DNA of 64,000 nucleotides from an uncultured Pseudomonadales bacterium (GCA_958296295.1 OY282460.1:2108001-2172000); one strand, 5' to 3'. Shown: positions 19,248-28,499, counted from the stretch's first letter. Notes: generated by a model from the sequence alone, not told the origin. Translations and numbers: made by a program.

Positions 19248-20015
19248 GTGACGAGCATCGGGATCATTGGCGGCACGGCATTGCTGGAGTTGGATGCCGA
19301 ATGGCGGGCGGATTTGGAATCCGCCACTCCGTTCGGTGCGGCATCGGCGCCGTTGACGCGTTCCGGGCGCTGGCCCGGCGTGCTGTTTCTAAACCGACAC
19401 GGTGCGGGCGCGCGTCTGCTGCCCCACCAAGTGAACTACCTTGCCAACCTGTGGCTGCTGCGCGAGCAAGGCGTCGAGGCCGTGCTTGCCGTTTACGCGG
19501 TGGGGGGGGTCGCGCCGGAGCTCCGCGTCGGCGACCTCGTGGTGCCAGACCAGCTCATCGACTACACCTGGGGCCGCGCCCACACGTTCGCCGACGGTGC
19601 GCCGGGCCATGTCGCTGTTTCGCATGTGGACTTCGCCGAGCCGTTCGACGAAAAGCTGCGCCGGGTATTGGCGTGCGCGGCAACGCGCGCCCGAGTAGCG
19701 ATTCACGCCGGCGGCGTGTACGGCTGCACGCAAGGGCCGCGCTTGGAAACGGCTGCGGAAATCGACCGGCTGGCGCGGGACGGCTGCACCGTCGTCGGCA
19801 TGACCGCCATGCCAGAGGCCGCCTTGGCCCGGGAACTGGGCTTGCCCTTCGCCGGCTTGTCGTTGGTGGTGAATCCAGCCGCCGGCCGCGGGCCGCCTGG
19901 CCCCACCGTCGCCGGCTGGGAGCAAGCGGTGGCCGCCGGGCGTGGCGCCATCACCCGCTTGCTGACCCACGCCGCCGCGGTTCTTCGGGAAGAGCACGGT
20001 GACCAGGCGCAGTAG
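19248..20015 (+). CDS. S-methyl-5'-thioinosine phosphorylase (MTIP, PNP/MTAP family 2)
   Basis: 255 residues from the GTG at 19248 (GGAGC upstream). It phosphorolyses methylthioinosine to hypoxanthine and methylthioribose-1-phosphate. Motifs follow Pseudomonas MTIP rather than MTAP: IGIIGGTALLEL, NRHGAGARLLPHQVNYLANLW, YGCTQGPRLETAAEI, GMTAMPEAALARE and VVNPAAG, where MTAP has a TDYD-type motif instead. Asn in VVNPAAG is the 6-oxopurine-discriminating position known for MTIP. It lies downstream of hpt on the same strand, so the hypoxanthine released can be converted to IMP. The last 65 bp overlap the 3' end of an opposite-strand gene. Confidence 0.88.
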   Translation: MTSIGIIGGTALLELDAEWRADLESATPFGAASAPLTRSGRWPGVLFLNRHGAGARLLPHQVNYLANLWLLREQGVEAVLAVYAVGGVAPELRVGDLVVPDQLIDYTWGRAHTFADGAPGHVAVSHVDFAEPFDEKLRRVLACAATRARVAIHAGGVYGCTQGPRLETAAEIDRLARDGCTVVGMTAMPEAALARELGLPFAGLSLVVNPAAGRGPPGPTVAGWEQAVAAGRGAITRLLTHAAAVLREEHGDQAQ

Positions 20016-21744
20016 CGGCCTTGGCCGAGCTCTTCGAGTCGCTATTTGGCGGAACCTTGCGAAGCAGCCGCCAGTAGTCGTTTTCGGCCACCGTCTCCCA
20101 CGCGCTCGCCAAGTGCGCCGAATGCGCTTCGAGCAGCAACTCGGTCGTCGCTTGTTTGATGGGGAACTTCGGCACCATGAGCCATTGCGCGTCGCCGAAC
20201 ATCAGCTCGCGATCGGCGGCGATCCGGCGGTTCATTTGACGCCCCACATGTAGACAGAAAAGCACGCCCTTGGGTGGCGGCCCGCCGGTCAGGGCAGAGA
20301 AGGCGTTGCCAAAATCCGCCGTCGTCACACGATCTTGCGACGCGCCGGCGGCGTCCAAGAGCGCCAAGCCGTGCCGTAGCGTGTGCAGGTATTCGGCGGC
20401 GGACAAGTCGATGAACGTGTGCGGCGGGTGGTGCCGCGCCCAGCGGATGGCCTCCGAGGTGTTTGCTTCGGCCAACGCTTCGAACGCGTTGTTCGTGATG
20501 CCGGGGCCGCCGACGCGGACGCCGCCCATTCCCGGCAAATCGGTCTCGAAATGGCCAAACGCGCTGGACGTGGCCAACCCAAAGGCGGCTGTCGCCGTTA
20601 GCTGGCGGCCGAACAGCGGCAACAGCCACAGCCACATGCCGAGGACGATCAAACGCTGGTGCGCGGAACGGCGGCGGCAGGCGGCGACCAGATGCACAAA
20701 CAAGGGGGCAAGCCCGAACAACGTGCCAGGGACGCTGGAGTCCTCGGCGAGCACCCCGACGCTGACCACGACGATGCAGGCGGCCAGGGCCATCTCGCGC
20801 AGGCGCGGCGGCCGCGCGAGCGCCACCACGCCGCACGCCATGGCGGCCAAGGTGATCTGGCCGAACACCGCGAAGAAGGTCTCGAGCAAGCTCGGCATCG
20901 GATCGGGCGTGGGGGCCCCCGCATCCATCGCCACCGCGGCGACGCGGGCGATGTCACCGATGTAGTGGACAAGCGAGCCCCGCCCGGTCGTCGCCCAGAG
21001 CGCCGCTACGCAGGCCGCGCAAACGAGGAAGCCGGCCAATCCGAGCCCGCCGGCCCGCCGAAAGCGGCCGAGAGCTATCCCGACCACCGCGACGAACGCA
21101 AGGCCGGCGACGAAGTGCGTGATTTTCGTGAAGAACAACAGGCCGAGCAATAGCGCCACGGTGGCGGCGTCCAGCCACCCTCTTGCCGGTGCCTCGCCGG
21201 TTGGCCGGGCCAAGCCGAACAGCAGCAGAACCGTGAGCGCGCCCCATCCCCAGCGGTTGTAGAACCGCCCTTGGGAGACCGCGAAGCCGGACGTCTCGCC
21301 CACATCCACGGGCACCACGACGACGGCGAACACGGCCACCAGAATCGGCAGCCCGGCGATCGTCGGGGCGCGGCCGGCCAACGCGACTACCGCCAGCGGC
21401 GCCAAGATCGCCAGCATCAAGACGCTGGCGAACTCCGGCGCCCCGCCGAAGCGGCCGGTCGCCAGATAGCCGAGGTAGTGAAGCGCGTAGGCGAAGGCGC
21501 CGATAGGCGTGTGGAAATCCACATGCGGGGATTGCCCCAGGCGCAGCCGGTGCATCGCGTCGAGATGCAACACGTTGTCCCACACGGACTTCGCTTCGTA
21601 GGTGGCTTCCGGCACCGCGAACACCGCCGCCGCCAGCAAGAACAAGCCGCCGGCGACCGGCGCCAGCAAGAGCGGCGGGCAGCTGCCCCAGTCCCGCCGC
21701 CGAGGGGACAGACGGCTTGGATCCGCGGCCGTCGTGGCGGTCAC
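19951..21744 (-). CDS. polytopic membrane protein of unknown function (GT-C-like topology)
   Basis: About 597 residues from a GTG at 21744; a TTG at 21825 is in frame and no ATG is available, so the start is uncertain. Roughly eleven or twelve hydrophobic helices (for example LLLAPVAGGLFLLAAAVFAV, ILVAVFAVVVVPV, LAGFLVCAACVAALWA, MALAACIVVVSVGVLA) are followed by a soluble C-terminal domain of about 170 residues. An early loop with a short acidic/aromatic segment (WDNVLHLDAMHRLRLGQSPHVDFHTPIGAFAYALHYL, residues about 60-95) recalls loop 1 of GT-C glycosyltransferases, but no family signature is clear. I do not assign a substrate. The tail overlaps the MTIP gene by 65 bp. Confidence 0.65.
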   Translation of the reverse strand: MTATTAADPSRLSPRRRDWGSCPPLLLAPVAGGLFLLAAAVFAVPEATYEAKSVWDNVLHLDAMHRLRLGQSPHVDFHTPIGAFAYALHYLGYLATGRFGGAPEFASVLMLAILAPLAVVALAGRAPTIAGLPILVAVFAVVVVPVDVGETSGFAVSQGRFYNRWGWGALTVLLLFGLARPTGEAPARGWLDAATVALLLGLLFFTKITHFVAGLAFVAVVGIALGRFRRAGGLGLAGFLVCAACVAALWATTGRGSLVHYIGDIARVAAVAMDAGAPTPDPMPSLLETFFAVFGQITLAAMACGVVALARPPRLREMALAACIVVVSVGVLAEDSSVPGTLFGLAPLFVHLVAACRRRSAHQRLIVLGMWLWLLPLFGRQLTATAAFGLATSSAFGHFETDLPGMGGVRVGGPGITNNAFEALAEANTSEAIRWARHHPPHTFIDLSAAEYLHTLRHGLALLDAAGASQDRVTTADFGNAFSALTGGPPPKGVLFCLHVGRQMNRRIAADRELMFGDAQWLMVPKFPIKQATTELLLEAHSAHLASAWETVAENDYWRLLRKVPPNSDSKSSAKAATAPGHRALPEEPRRRGSASG

Positions 21745-22077
21745 GGCGGGGCCGGTTTCGCGCCCAAGGCGGGTTTCCCGATCGTGGCCGGTTTGGCGAC
21801 CCGTGGCCTTTCGTCTTGGCGCCAAGCCGGTGGGCCCGGCCGGGGGGACTGTGCGCGTTGGAACGCCATCCGGCGCACTCTATCAACAACCCGCCAGTGC
21901 CGGCGGCACCTGCCGTGCAACGTGCAACCGTGCGGGTTGCGGGTGGCATCGGAAGGCCGTTGCCGCGTTGGGATGCGTTGGGCCAGCTGGCCAGCTATAC
22001 TGCGTTTGGTGTTGGCGCTGGGGGAGGCGTTGGTAGCGGTGTTGAGCGAGAAACCGGGTGGCGGCCCGTGGCTATCG
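21745..22077. other. divergent intergenic region
   Basis: Lies between the minus-strand membrane protein and the plus-strand PQQ dehydrogenase. A TATACT hexamer at 21997-22002 could be a -10 for the dehydrogenase, but no matching -35 is found at normal spacing. GGCCAGCTGGCC (21982-21993) is a perfect 12-nt palindrome immediately before it and could be an operator. No gene is visible. Confidence 0.35.
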
Positions 22078-24195
22078 ATGGCCGGCGGTGTTGCCGCCGT
22101 CCTGGCCCTTGCGGGCCTTGCGGGTTGCCGAGGCGCGGTGTTGCCGCCGGCGGCGCCGGAGGCCGAGCCTCCGCCGGGCTGGGTGGACGAGCGGCGGGTG
22201 CTGGCGGCCGCGGCGGCCGAGCCGGGCAGCTGGCTGGCCCACGGGCAAACCTACGACGAGCTGCGCTTCCCCTCGCTCAACCAAATCAACCGCGAGACCG
22301 TGGGCAACCTTGGCCTCGCGTGGTACAAGAACCTGGGCAGCCGGGACCGCGCCCAGTCCACGCCGCTGGTGATCGACGGGGTGATGTATTTCACGGACGC
22401 TTGGAGCGTCGCCTACGCGGTGAACGCCGCCACCGGCGAGGAGATATGGCGTTTCGATCCGCGCACCGACAAGCGATCCATGCGCTACGCCTGCTGCGGC
22501 GGCGCGATCAACCGCGGCGTCGCGGCTTACAAGGGCAAGATCTACTTCGCCACGTTCGACGCGCGCCTGTTCGCGCTGCGCCAGGATACCGGCGAGAAGC
22601 TGTGGGAAGTGGACACCAGCCACCGGCCCTCGAACAACCCCTACACCATCACCGGCGCGCCGCGCGCTGTCCACGACAAGGTCTTCATCGGTCAGAGCAG
22701 TTCGGAGTTCGGTCTGCGCGGGTACCTTTCGGCCTACAACGCGGCAACGGGCGAGCTGGAGTGGCGTTTCTTCATTGTGCCCGGGGATCCGTCCGCGCCC
22801 TTCGAGCATCCCGAGCTGGCGGAGGCTGCCAAGACGTGGAGCGGCGAATGGTGGAAGCTTGGCGGCGGCGGCACGGTGTGGAACGCGATCGTCTACGACG
22901 CGGACTTCGACCAGCTTTTGGTGGGCACTGGCAACGGCGCGCCGTGGCCGCGCGCCATCCGCTCGCCCGGTGGCGGCGACAACCACTTCCTCTCCGGCAT
23001 ATTGGCGCTCGATCCGCACAGCGGGCGCAAGAAGTGGTTCTACCAAACGACGCCAGCGGACAATTGGGACTTCAACGCCGCGCAGGACATGGCGCTTCTC
23101 GACACGGTCGTGGATGGCGCGATGCGCAAGGTGCTCTTCCAAGCGCCAAAAAACGGCTTTTTCTATGTGATCGATCGCGAGAATGGCGAGTTGCTGCGGG
23201 CCGCGCCCTACGCCAGCCTGAATTGGGCGACGCATGTGGACATGGGAACCGGCCGCCCGGTGGAGAACCAGGCGATTCGCTATGAGGAAGAGCCCGCTTG
23301 GATTTTGCCGGGCAACTCGGGGGCGCACAGTTGGCAACCGATGTCCGTGGACGCGGAACGGGGCATCGCGTACACGGCGGTGCAGGACATCTCGCTGCTC
23401 TACTCGTTGCCGGAGAGCTTCAAGCGAACGGGCGTGTACGAAATCAGCAAGGGCTCCATCAGCCTCGGAGTGGAGCTCGGCCCGCGCTACCGGGAGCTAT
23501 TGGCCGCGGCGCCGCCACAACCGGCGTCCAAGGGTTACCTGAAGGCGTTTGACGCCTTGGCCGGCGAGGTCGTGTGGGCGGTTGAACGGGCCACGCCCTA
23601 CAACGGCGGCGTGCTCGCGACCGCCGGCGGTTTGGTGTTCCAAGGCGATGGCGCCGGCCAGTTCGCCGCCTACGACACCCGCGACGGCACGCTGGTTTGG
23701 GAGCATGACGTCTATGGCGGCGCCGGATCGCCCATCACCTACGCCGTTGACGGCGTGCAATATCTCGCCGTACAGGTGGGCCGCGGTCGCCATCCATACA
23801 ACGACGGCCGCCTGCTCGCCTTCAAGCTCGGCGCCAGCGGCGAGATTCCGCCGCCAGTGGCGCCGGAAGTGGATGTGCCCGAACCGCCGCCGCTCACCGC
23901 GAGCGCCAGCGAGATCTCGCAAGGCTGGCGGCTCTACTCGCGCCATTGCGTGTGGTGCCACGGCTTGGGCCCGGTGGGCACCGTCAACGCCGACCTGCGG
24001 ATGATGACCGCCGAAACGCACGATCTCTTTCAAGCCATCGTGCGCGGCGGCCTGTACTTGGAGAAAGGCATGGATTCCTTCGCCGACGTCGTGACCCAAG
24101 AGGAAGCCGAACTGATCCGCCAGTTCGTCATCTCCCGAGCCACCGAAGCCCGGACCGGGCGGGCGAACGAAGTCCGGCCTAGGCGTGCCCGGTGA
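22078..24195 (+). CDS. lipoprotein PQQ-dependent quinohaemoprotein alcohol dehydrogenase
   Basis: 705 residues from the ATG at 22078, chosen because it gives a lipoprotein signal peptide with lipobox LAGC (Cys17). An eight-bladed beta-propeller with PQQ-enzyme W-motifs (TGEEIWRFD, TGEKLWEVD, HSGRKKWFY) follows. Vicinal Cys139-Cys140 (YACCGG) is the PQQ-stacking disulfide, and TTPADNWDFN (near 331) holds the likely catalytic Asp. A fused C-terminal cytochrome c domain has haem motif CVWCH (624-628) and a likely Met ligand near 665. Such type II enzymes oxidise alcohols in the periplasm and pass electrons to the respiratory chain; the exact substrate is unknown. No PQQ biosynthesis genes are in the window. 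Confidence 0.92.
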   Translation: MAGGVAAVLALAGLAGCRGAVLPPAAPEAEPPPGWVDERRVLAAAAAEPGSWLAHGQTYDELRFPSLNQINRETVGNLGLAWYKNLGSRDRAQSTPLVIDGVMYFTDAWSVAYAVNAATGEEIWRFDPRTDKRSMRYACCGGAINRGVAAYKGKIYFATFDARLFALRQDTGEKLWEVDTSHRPSNNPYTITGAPRAVHDKVFIGQSSSEFGLRGYLSAYNAATGELEWRFFIVPGDPSAPFEHPELAEAAKTWSGEWWKLGGGGTVWNAIVYDADFDQLLVGTGNGAPWPRAIRSPGGGDNHFLSGILALDPHSGRKKWFYQTTPADNWDFNAAQDMALLDTVVDGAMRKVLFQAPKNGFFYVIDRENGELLRAAPYASLNWATHVDMGTGRPVENQAIRYEEEPAWILPGNSGAHSWQPMSVDAERGIAYTAVQDISLLYSLPESFKRTGVYEISKGSISLGVELGPRYRELLAAAPPQPASKGYLKAFDALAGEVVWAVERATPYNGGVLATAGGLVFQGDGAGQFAAYDTRDGTLVWEHDVYGGAGSPITYAVDGVQYLAVQVGRGRHPYNDGRLLAFKLGASGEIPPPVAPEVDVPEPPPLTASASEISQGWRLYSRHCVWCHGLGPVGTVNADLRMMTAETHDLFQAIVRGGLYLEKGMDSFADVVTQEEAELIRQFVISRATEARTGRANEVRPRRAR

Positions 24196-24206
24196 GATGG
24201 CACACG

Positions 24207-24457
24207 GCAGCTCGCTCCGCGAACTGCCAGCGCGGCCGTCAGCCTAGGCACGCCACGATTTGGGATTGGCCCGCAGCAGTTCGCAAGGCGAACTGCCAAC
24301 GCGCCCTTCAGGGCGCGCCCCGCCACGGTTCGGGATTGCGCGCAGCAGTTCGCGAAGCGAACTGCCAACGCGCCCTTCAGGGCGCGCCGCCGCGGTTCGG
24401 GATTCGCGCGCAGCAGTTCGCAAAGCGAACTGCCAACGCGCCCTTTTAGGGCGCGCC
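24207..24457. repeat. tandem array of four double-hairpin REP-like units (period 68-69 bp)
   Basis: Units start at 24207, 24276, 24345 and 24413. Each has a first hairpin GCAGTTCGCnnnGCGAACTGC, the core CAACG, a second hairpin GCGCCCTTCAGGGCGC, and a linker with CGGTTCGGGATT. Units 2-4 are nearly identical; unit 1 is diverged. The array lies between the convergent PQQ dehydrogenase and carboxylesterase genes. The second hairpin of unit 4 contains the esterase stop codon (24446-24448), so the repeat supplies the end of that gene. Related decayed copies occur at 5084-5124 and 60011-60051. Confidence 0.88.
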
Positions 24458-26068
24458 CCGCCTTGTCGCAAACGCCCGCTCGATGAGCGCCATCTGTGCC
24501 ACGCGCAGGCCGCTTTTGGCGCCGGTCTCGACGCCGAGTTCCATGTACGCCTGGTTTTCCTTGGTGTAGGCCGGCCAGTTCGGCAAGCCTTCGGCGTTGG
24601 GGCTCCCGGTCTTGGCGAACCGCGTCCAAATGTTGGTCATCAATTCGGAGAACTCGCGGTCGGCATCCGTTGGCTTGGCCCCGAAGAGATCGAGATTGCC
24701 GAACACGTAGCCGATCTCGGCGGCATGGAACGCGCCGAGATCCGCGTCTTCGACGGGCGGCGCCCAGGTGAACCAGTACAGATAGGCGTCGCTGCCGACG
24801 TTCTCCATGCCTCGCGCCCACGCCCGCATCGGGTAGGCGAAAAGCACATCGCTGAACAGGTCCACCCAAGAGCGCGTCGCTTGATCATCGTCGGTGGCGG
24901 GGTAGAGGTCGTTGGCCTCGTCGCCCGCCTCCGGCAGGGTGGCTTCCATGAAGGCTGTGAAACCGGTCACGCCTTCGCCGAGCGCCGGCGTGAAGAAAGG
25001 CAGGAAAGTGGTGCCTTCGTCGGCGTTGGAGCCGATCAGCACGGGCACGTCGGCTTGGCGTCCGGTGGCGAAAATGGTCGCCACTTCGTCCGGAATCACC
25101 TCGCCGTCCACGATGGCCAGCGCATCGTAGGTGGAGAAGGCCGGATCCGACTGGATCACTTCCATCACATGCTCGGCGGAAAGCGCCCGCAGAGCGGCCA
25201 GCGAACTGTCGCCGCCCTCGCCGGCCAGCGCGTCGCCCAGCTTCGCGCCAAAGGATTCGGCCGTGGCCGCGTACGTGGTCGGCTTGTCACGGTGCCACAT
25301 GGGTTGGAAGGCCCCGCCGCTTTGCCCGATGGCGCGGTGGAACATTCCGTTGGCCAGCGGACTCGCCTGCAACAACGACACGCTCAGCGAGCCGGCGGAT
25401 TCGCCGAAGATCGTGACATTGCCGGCATCGCCGCCGAAGCGGGCGATGTTGTCCCGCACCCAAGCGAGCGCGGCGATTTGGTCGCGCAATCCCTGGTTGC
25501 CGGAGACGCCGCTGCCGCTCTCTTCGGAGAGCGCCGCGTGGGCCAGGAAACCGAACCGGCCAAGACGGTAGTTCACCGTCACCAGCACCACGCCCTTGGA
25601 CGTGAGCACCTCGCCAGGGTAGTCGGAGCCGGCGCCGGTGACCAGCGCCCCGCCGTGGATCCACACCATCACCGGCAGCCCGGCGTCGGCGTTTTCGGCG
25701 CGAGTCCAGACGTTGAGCGTCAGACAGTCTTCGGCCATCTCGGTAACGGCGCGCTGGTAGAAGCCGCCCCCTTGTCCCTGTGGTTGCGTGCATACCGGGC
25801 CGGGTGTCGAAGCGTCTTTGACGTCCGCCCAAGGCCGCACCGGCGCGGGCGGCGCCCAGCGCAGGGAACCCACCGGCGGCGCGGCGTAGGGAATGCCGTG
25901 GTACTGCTTCAGACCATCCTCGCCAACGATGCCGCGCACCACGCCGCCGGCGACCTCCACCTCCGCGCCCACCGGCGTCGGCGGTGGCGCCGGATCCACC
26001 GCCTCGTCCGGTTGCCCGCAAGCCGCCACCAACAGCACCGCCGCCATGGGCCATGCGCCTTTCCTCAT
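24446..26068 (-). CDS. carboxylesterase type B, predicted lipoprotein
   Basis: 540 residues, ATG at 26068 with a strong GGGGGAG ribosome-binding site. The signal peptide has lipobox VAAC (Cys17), so it is likely a lipid-anchored exported esterase. Alpha/beta hydrolase: QYHGIPYAAPPVGSLRW entry, EDCLTLNV signature (113-120), oxyanion HGGAL (138-142), nucleophile Ser224 in FGESAGS, and a late FHAAEIGYVFGN carrying the probable catalytic His. It hydrolyses carboxylic esters; the substrate is unknown. The last codons and the stop fall within a REP hairpin, implying that the C-terminus was set or altered by repeat insertion. Confidence 0.92.
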   Translation of the reverse strand: MRKGAWPMAAVLLVAACGQPDEAVDPAPPPTPVGAEVEVAGGVVRGIVGEDGLKQYHGIPYAAPPVGSLRWAPPAPVRPWADVKDASTPGPVCTQPQGQGGGFYQRAVTEMAEDCLTLNVWTRAENADAGLPVMVWIHGGALVTGAGSDYPGEVLTSKGVVLVTVNYRLGRFGFLAHAALSEESGSGVSGNQGLRDQIAALAWVRDNIARFGGDAGNVTIFGESAGSLSVSLLQASPLANGMFHRAIGQSGGAFQPMWHRDKPTTYAATAESFGAKLGDALAGEGGDSSLAALRALSAEHVMEVIQSDPAFSTYDALAIVDGEVIPDEVATIFATGRQADVPVLIGSNADEGTTFLPFFTPALGEGVTGFTAFMEATLPEAGDEANDLYPATDDDQATRSWVDLFSDVLFAYPMRAWARGMENVGSDAYLYWFTWAPPVEDADLGAFHAAEIGYVFGNLDLFGAKPTDADREFSELMTNIWTRFAKTGSPNAEGLPNWPAYTKENQAYMELGVETGAKSGLRVAQMALIERAFATRRGAP

Positions 26069-26164
26069 GCCGCTCCCCCGCCTGGTTTCTTGGCGCGTTT
26101 CCGCGCCGCCATCGCTCCGGGTCAGTGTACTGCAATGCCCGTTGGCGCCGCGCTTGGTGGTTGG

Positions 26165-28435
26165 CTACCAGGCCCGCTCCAAACCCAGGGCCGCCGTGCG
26201 CGCCCGGTTTGGGCGAGCGCCGTAGGGGTGCCGTCCCACGATGTCTTGGGCGTTTGCGAGGTTCTCGACGCGGGCGAACAGCTCCAAGGCCCGGCCCACC
26301 AGCAAGCGGAAGGACAAGTCCACGGTCAGCGAGCTTTCGGTGGATTCGAACGCGCGGCAGGAGGCGCGCGCGCATGCCGAGCCGACGAAGTTGGCGGCGA
26401 CGTTGGCCGTCCAACGGCCTTTCGCGAGACCCAGGCCGGCGTATGCCTGGTGCTCCGGAAGGTAGGGGAGCGGGTCGCCGGCGCCGACATCGCCGAAGAA
26501 GTCCGTATCGGCGATGTCGGTGTCGAAGGTGGCGTCCATCCAGGTGTAGGCCACGGTCAGCGGCACTCGAAAGTCGGTGTTGGCGGCAAGGTCGTCCGAC
26601 GTCAGCAGCAACTCCACGCCGCGCACGGTGGCGGCGTCGCCGTTGAAGGCGTCCCCGGCTTCGCAGTCCACGCCGGAGGACGATGCGCAGGTGCCGAGCA
26701 GGTTGTCGTAGTCGCTTAGGAACGCCATCGCCTCGAACCGCGCCCGCGGCGTTTCGCCGCGCACGCCGAGCTCGAAGTTCAGCGCTTCCTCCTGTTTCAC
26801 GCCCGGCGCGTTGGACGGTGCCGTGAAACCTTTGTGGACGCCAGCCACCAGCGTTGCGGCCGGGCGCGCGCGGTAGAGAACGCCGACGCCGGGCAGCAGC
26901 ACGGTGGTTCGGTTCCGGCGGGTCCCGCGCAGGTTGGCGGCGGCGCGGGAACTCGGGTCGCTGGTGCGTCCGGCGCGGGTCTCGTAGCGCACCCGGTTCT
27001 GGTCGATGGCTTCCAACCGCACGCCTGGCGTGATGGTCCAATCATTGAAGTCGATGCGGTCCTGCAGGAACAAGGCCCAAGCCTCGGCGCGCTGAACGCA
27101 ATTTCCGGCATTGCCGAGCAACCCCAAGTCGTCCAGTGCCAGCGCGCCGCCCCTTTGGCTGTAGGCGCTGTTGCGTTGCAAGCGATCCTCTTCGTCCTCG
27201 TGATAACGCAAGCCGACCCGCAGACCGTGACTGGCTTGGCCGAACCGGCGTGTGAGGGAAGCGCGAACGTCTACGCCCTGCGAGACGTACCGGCGGTCGT
27301 TGGCGCGCAGTTGGATGCTGCCGGGCGCGGTGTCCATGGTGCCCCGCAACAGGCCTGCCAGCGCCGCCGCGGCCCAGCCGCGGATGCCGTCGCCGTTGTT
27401 CACGGCCTGCACGATGGTGGCCCAGCTGGTGCGCGACAGCGTTTGGGCATTGGCGCTGCCGTCCAAATCCACGCCTTCGGTCTTGAACCAGTTGCGAGCG
27501 TGGGTGTTGCGGTAGGCGGTGGCGACCACGTCCAGCGCGTCGGCCCTGTAGTTGTGGCGCAGCACGGCTTGCCGGTGGTTGGCGTCGATGCCGTCCAACG
27601 CGGAAGCGCCGTAGCGGCGGGCGGGCGAAGCGCGGAAGTCCGCGTCGGTCAGACCCAGGTAGCTTTGATCGGAATGTTGATCCGCTCTTTGCAACTTCAA
27701 GCTGAATCGGTGGCGGGCTTGTTCGTAGGCGATTTTCAACGTGTAGTCGCGGACATCGAGGCCGGTGTCCGCACCGTGGCGGTCGATGGTTTGAAAGCCG
27801 TCCGAACGCCACTGATGGGTCTCCAGCAGGAAGCCGAAACCGGACGGCGTCGTGTCGCCGTAGGTGGCGTGCAGCCGACTGCCGCCGTGCTGTCCGAGTT
27901 CCGTGGCGATGCGACCTTGGCGGCGGTCCGGAATCGCCACGGACACCATGTTGAGCGCGCCGCCGATGGTGTAAGGGCCTTGCGCGATGGCCGCCGGCCC
28001 TTTGAGGATCTCGAACGCGGCCATGCGGCCGGCGGTGGGAAAGTAATAGGCGGCGGGGGCGGAATAGGGTGCCGGGGCGATCAACACGCCGTCTTCGAGC
28101 AGCGTGATGCGGGCGCTGCGCTCCGTCGCCACGCCGCGAATGCCGATGTTGGGACGCAACCCGTAGCCGTCTTCCACCTGTATCGACACGCCCGGCAATC
28201 GCCTCAGCAACCGTTGCACGTCGGCGTACGCGAACCGCGCGAGCTGCTCGGCTTCTATGACGTGCGCGCCGCCGGCGGTGTTGTCGACGTCTTCGAGCGA
28301 GCCGATGATGGTGACGGTCTCCAGCTGGTCGCTCGCCTCCCGGTCCTGGACTTCGGCGCGGGTGCCCTCTTGGCCCGCCCAGGTGGCAACCGCCGCCAGC
28401 GCGCCGACGGCCGCCGCAAGTCCGGCTATTCGCAT
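26165..28435 (-). CDS. TonB-dependent outer-membrane receptor, FecA-like
   Basis: 756 residues from the ATG at 28435 (AAGGAG upstream). A signal peptide is followed by a TonB-box-like ETVTI (near residue 40), a plug domain (VIEAEQLARFAYADVQRLLRRLPGV, GYGLRPNIGIRGV, GPYTIGGALNMVS) and a 22-strand-type barrel ending in a terminal Trp (LGLERAW). The plug wording resembles the FecA/iron-citrate group, suggesting uptake of an iron chelate, but the ligand is not certain and no tonB, exbB or periplasmic binding gene lies nearby. A sigma-70-like promoter is visible upstream; no clear Fur box was recognised. Confidence 0.93.
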   Translation of the reverse strand: MRIAGLAAAVGALAAVATWAGQEGTRAEVQDREASDQLETVTIIGSLEDVDNTAGGAHVIEAEQLARFAYADVQRLLRRLPGVSIQVEDGYGLRPNIGIRGVATERSARITLLEDGVLIAPAPYSAPAAYYFPTAGRMAAFEILKGPAAIAQGPYTIGGALNMVSVAIPDRRQGRIATELGQHGGSRLHATYGDTTPSGFGFLLETHQWRSDGFQTIDRHGADTGLDVRDYTLKIAYEQARHRFSLKLQRADQHSDQSYLGLTDADFRASPARRYGASALDGIDANHRQAVLRHNYRADALDVVATAYRNTHARNWFKTEGVDLDGSANAQTLSRTSWATIVQAVNNGDGIRGWAAAALAGLLRGTMDTAPGSIQLRANDRRYVSQGVDVRASLTRRFGQASHGLRVGLRYHEDEEDRLQRNSAYSQRGGALALDDLGLLGNAGNCVQRAEAWALFLQDRIDFNDWTITPGVRLEAIDQNRVRYETRAGRTSDPSSRAAANLRGTRRNRTTVLLPGVGVLYRARPAATLVAGVHKGFTAPSNAPGVKQEEALNFELGVRGETPRARFEAMAFLSDYDNLLGTCASSSGVDCEAGDAFNGDAATVRGVELLLTSDDLAANTDFRVPLTVAYTWMDATFDTDIADTDFFGDVGAGDPLPYLPEHQAYAGLGLAKGRWTANVAANFVGSACARASCRAFESTESSLTVDLSFRLLVGRALELFARVENLANAQDIVGRHPYGARPNRARTAALGLERAW

Positions 28436-28465
28436 GGAAGTGTCTCCTTGTTCCGTAAATAGTAA

Positions 28466-28493
28466 AGTAAACGCTAATGGGAACGGTTGTCAA
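28466..28493 (-). promoter_or_regulatory. sigma-70-like promoter of the TonB receptor gene
   Basis: Read on the minus strand: -35 TTGACA (28488-28493), 16-bp spacer, -10 TTTACT (28466-28471). The start of transcription would be near 28459, giving a leader of about 24 nt with AAGGAG before the ATG. The spacer/-10 region is AT-rich (three overlapping TTTAC-type repeats) and could hold a regulator site. Confidence 0.45.
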
Positions 28494-28499
28494 GGTTAA

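Noticed and set aside
24207..24457. Possible CRISPR array
   Set aside because: Only four units, nearly the whole 69-bp unit is conserved and palindromic, with no constant-repeat/variable-spacer pattern and no cas genes.
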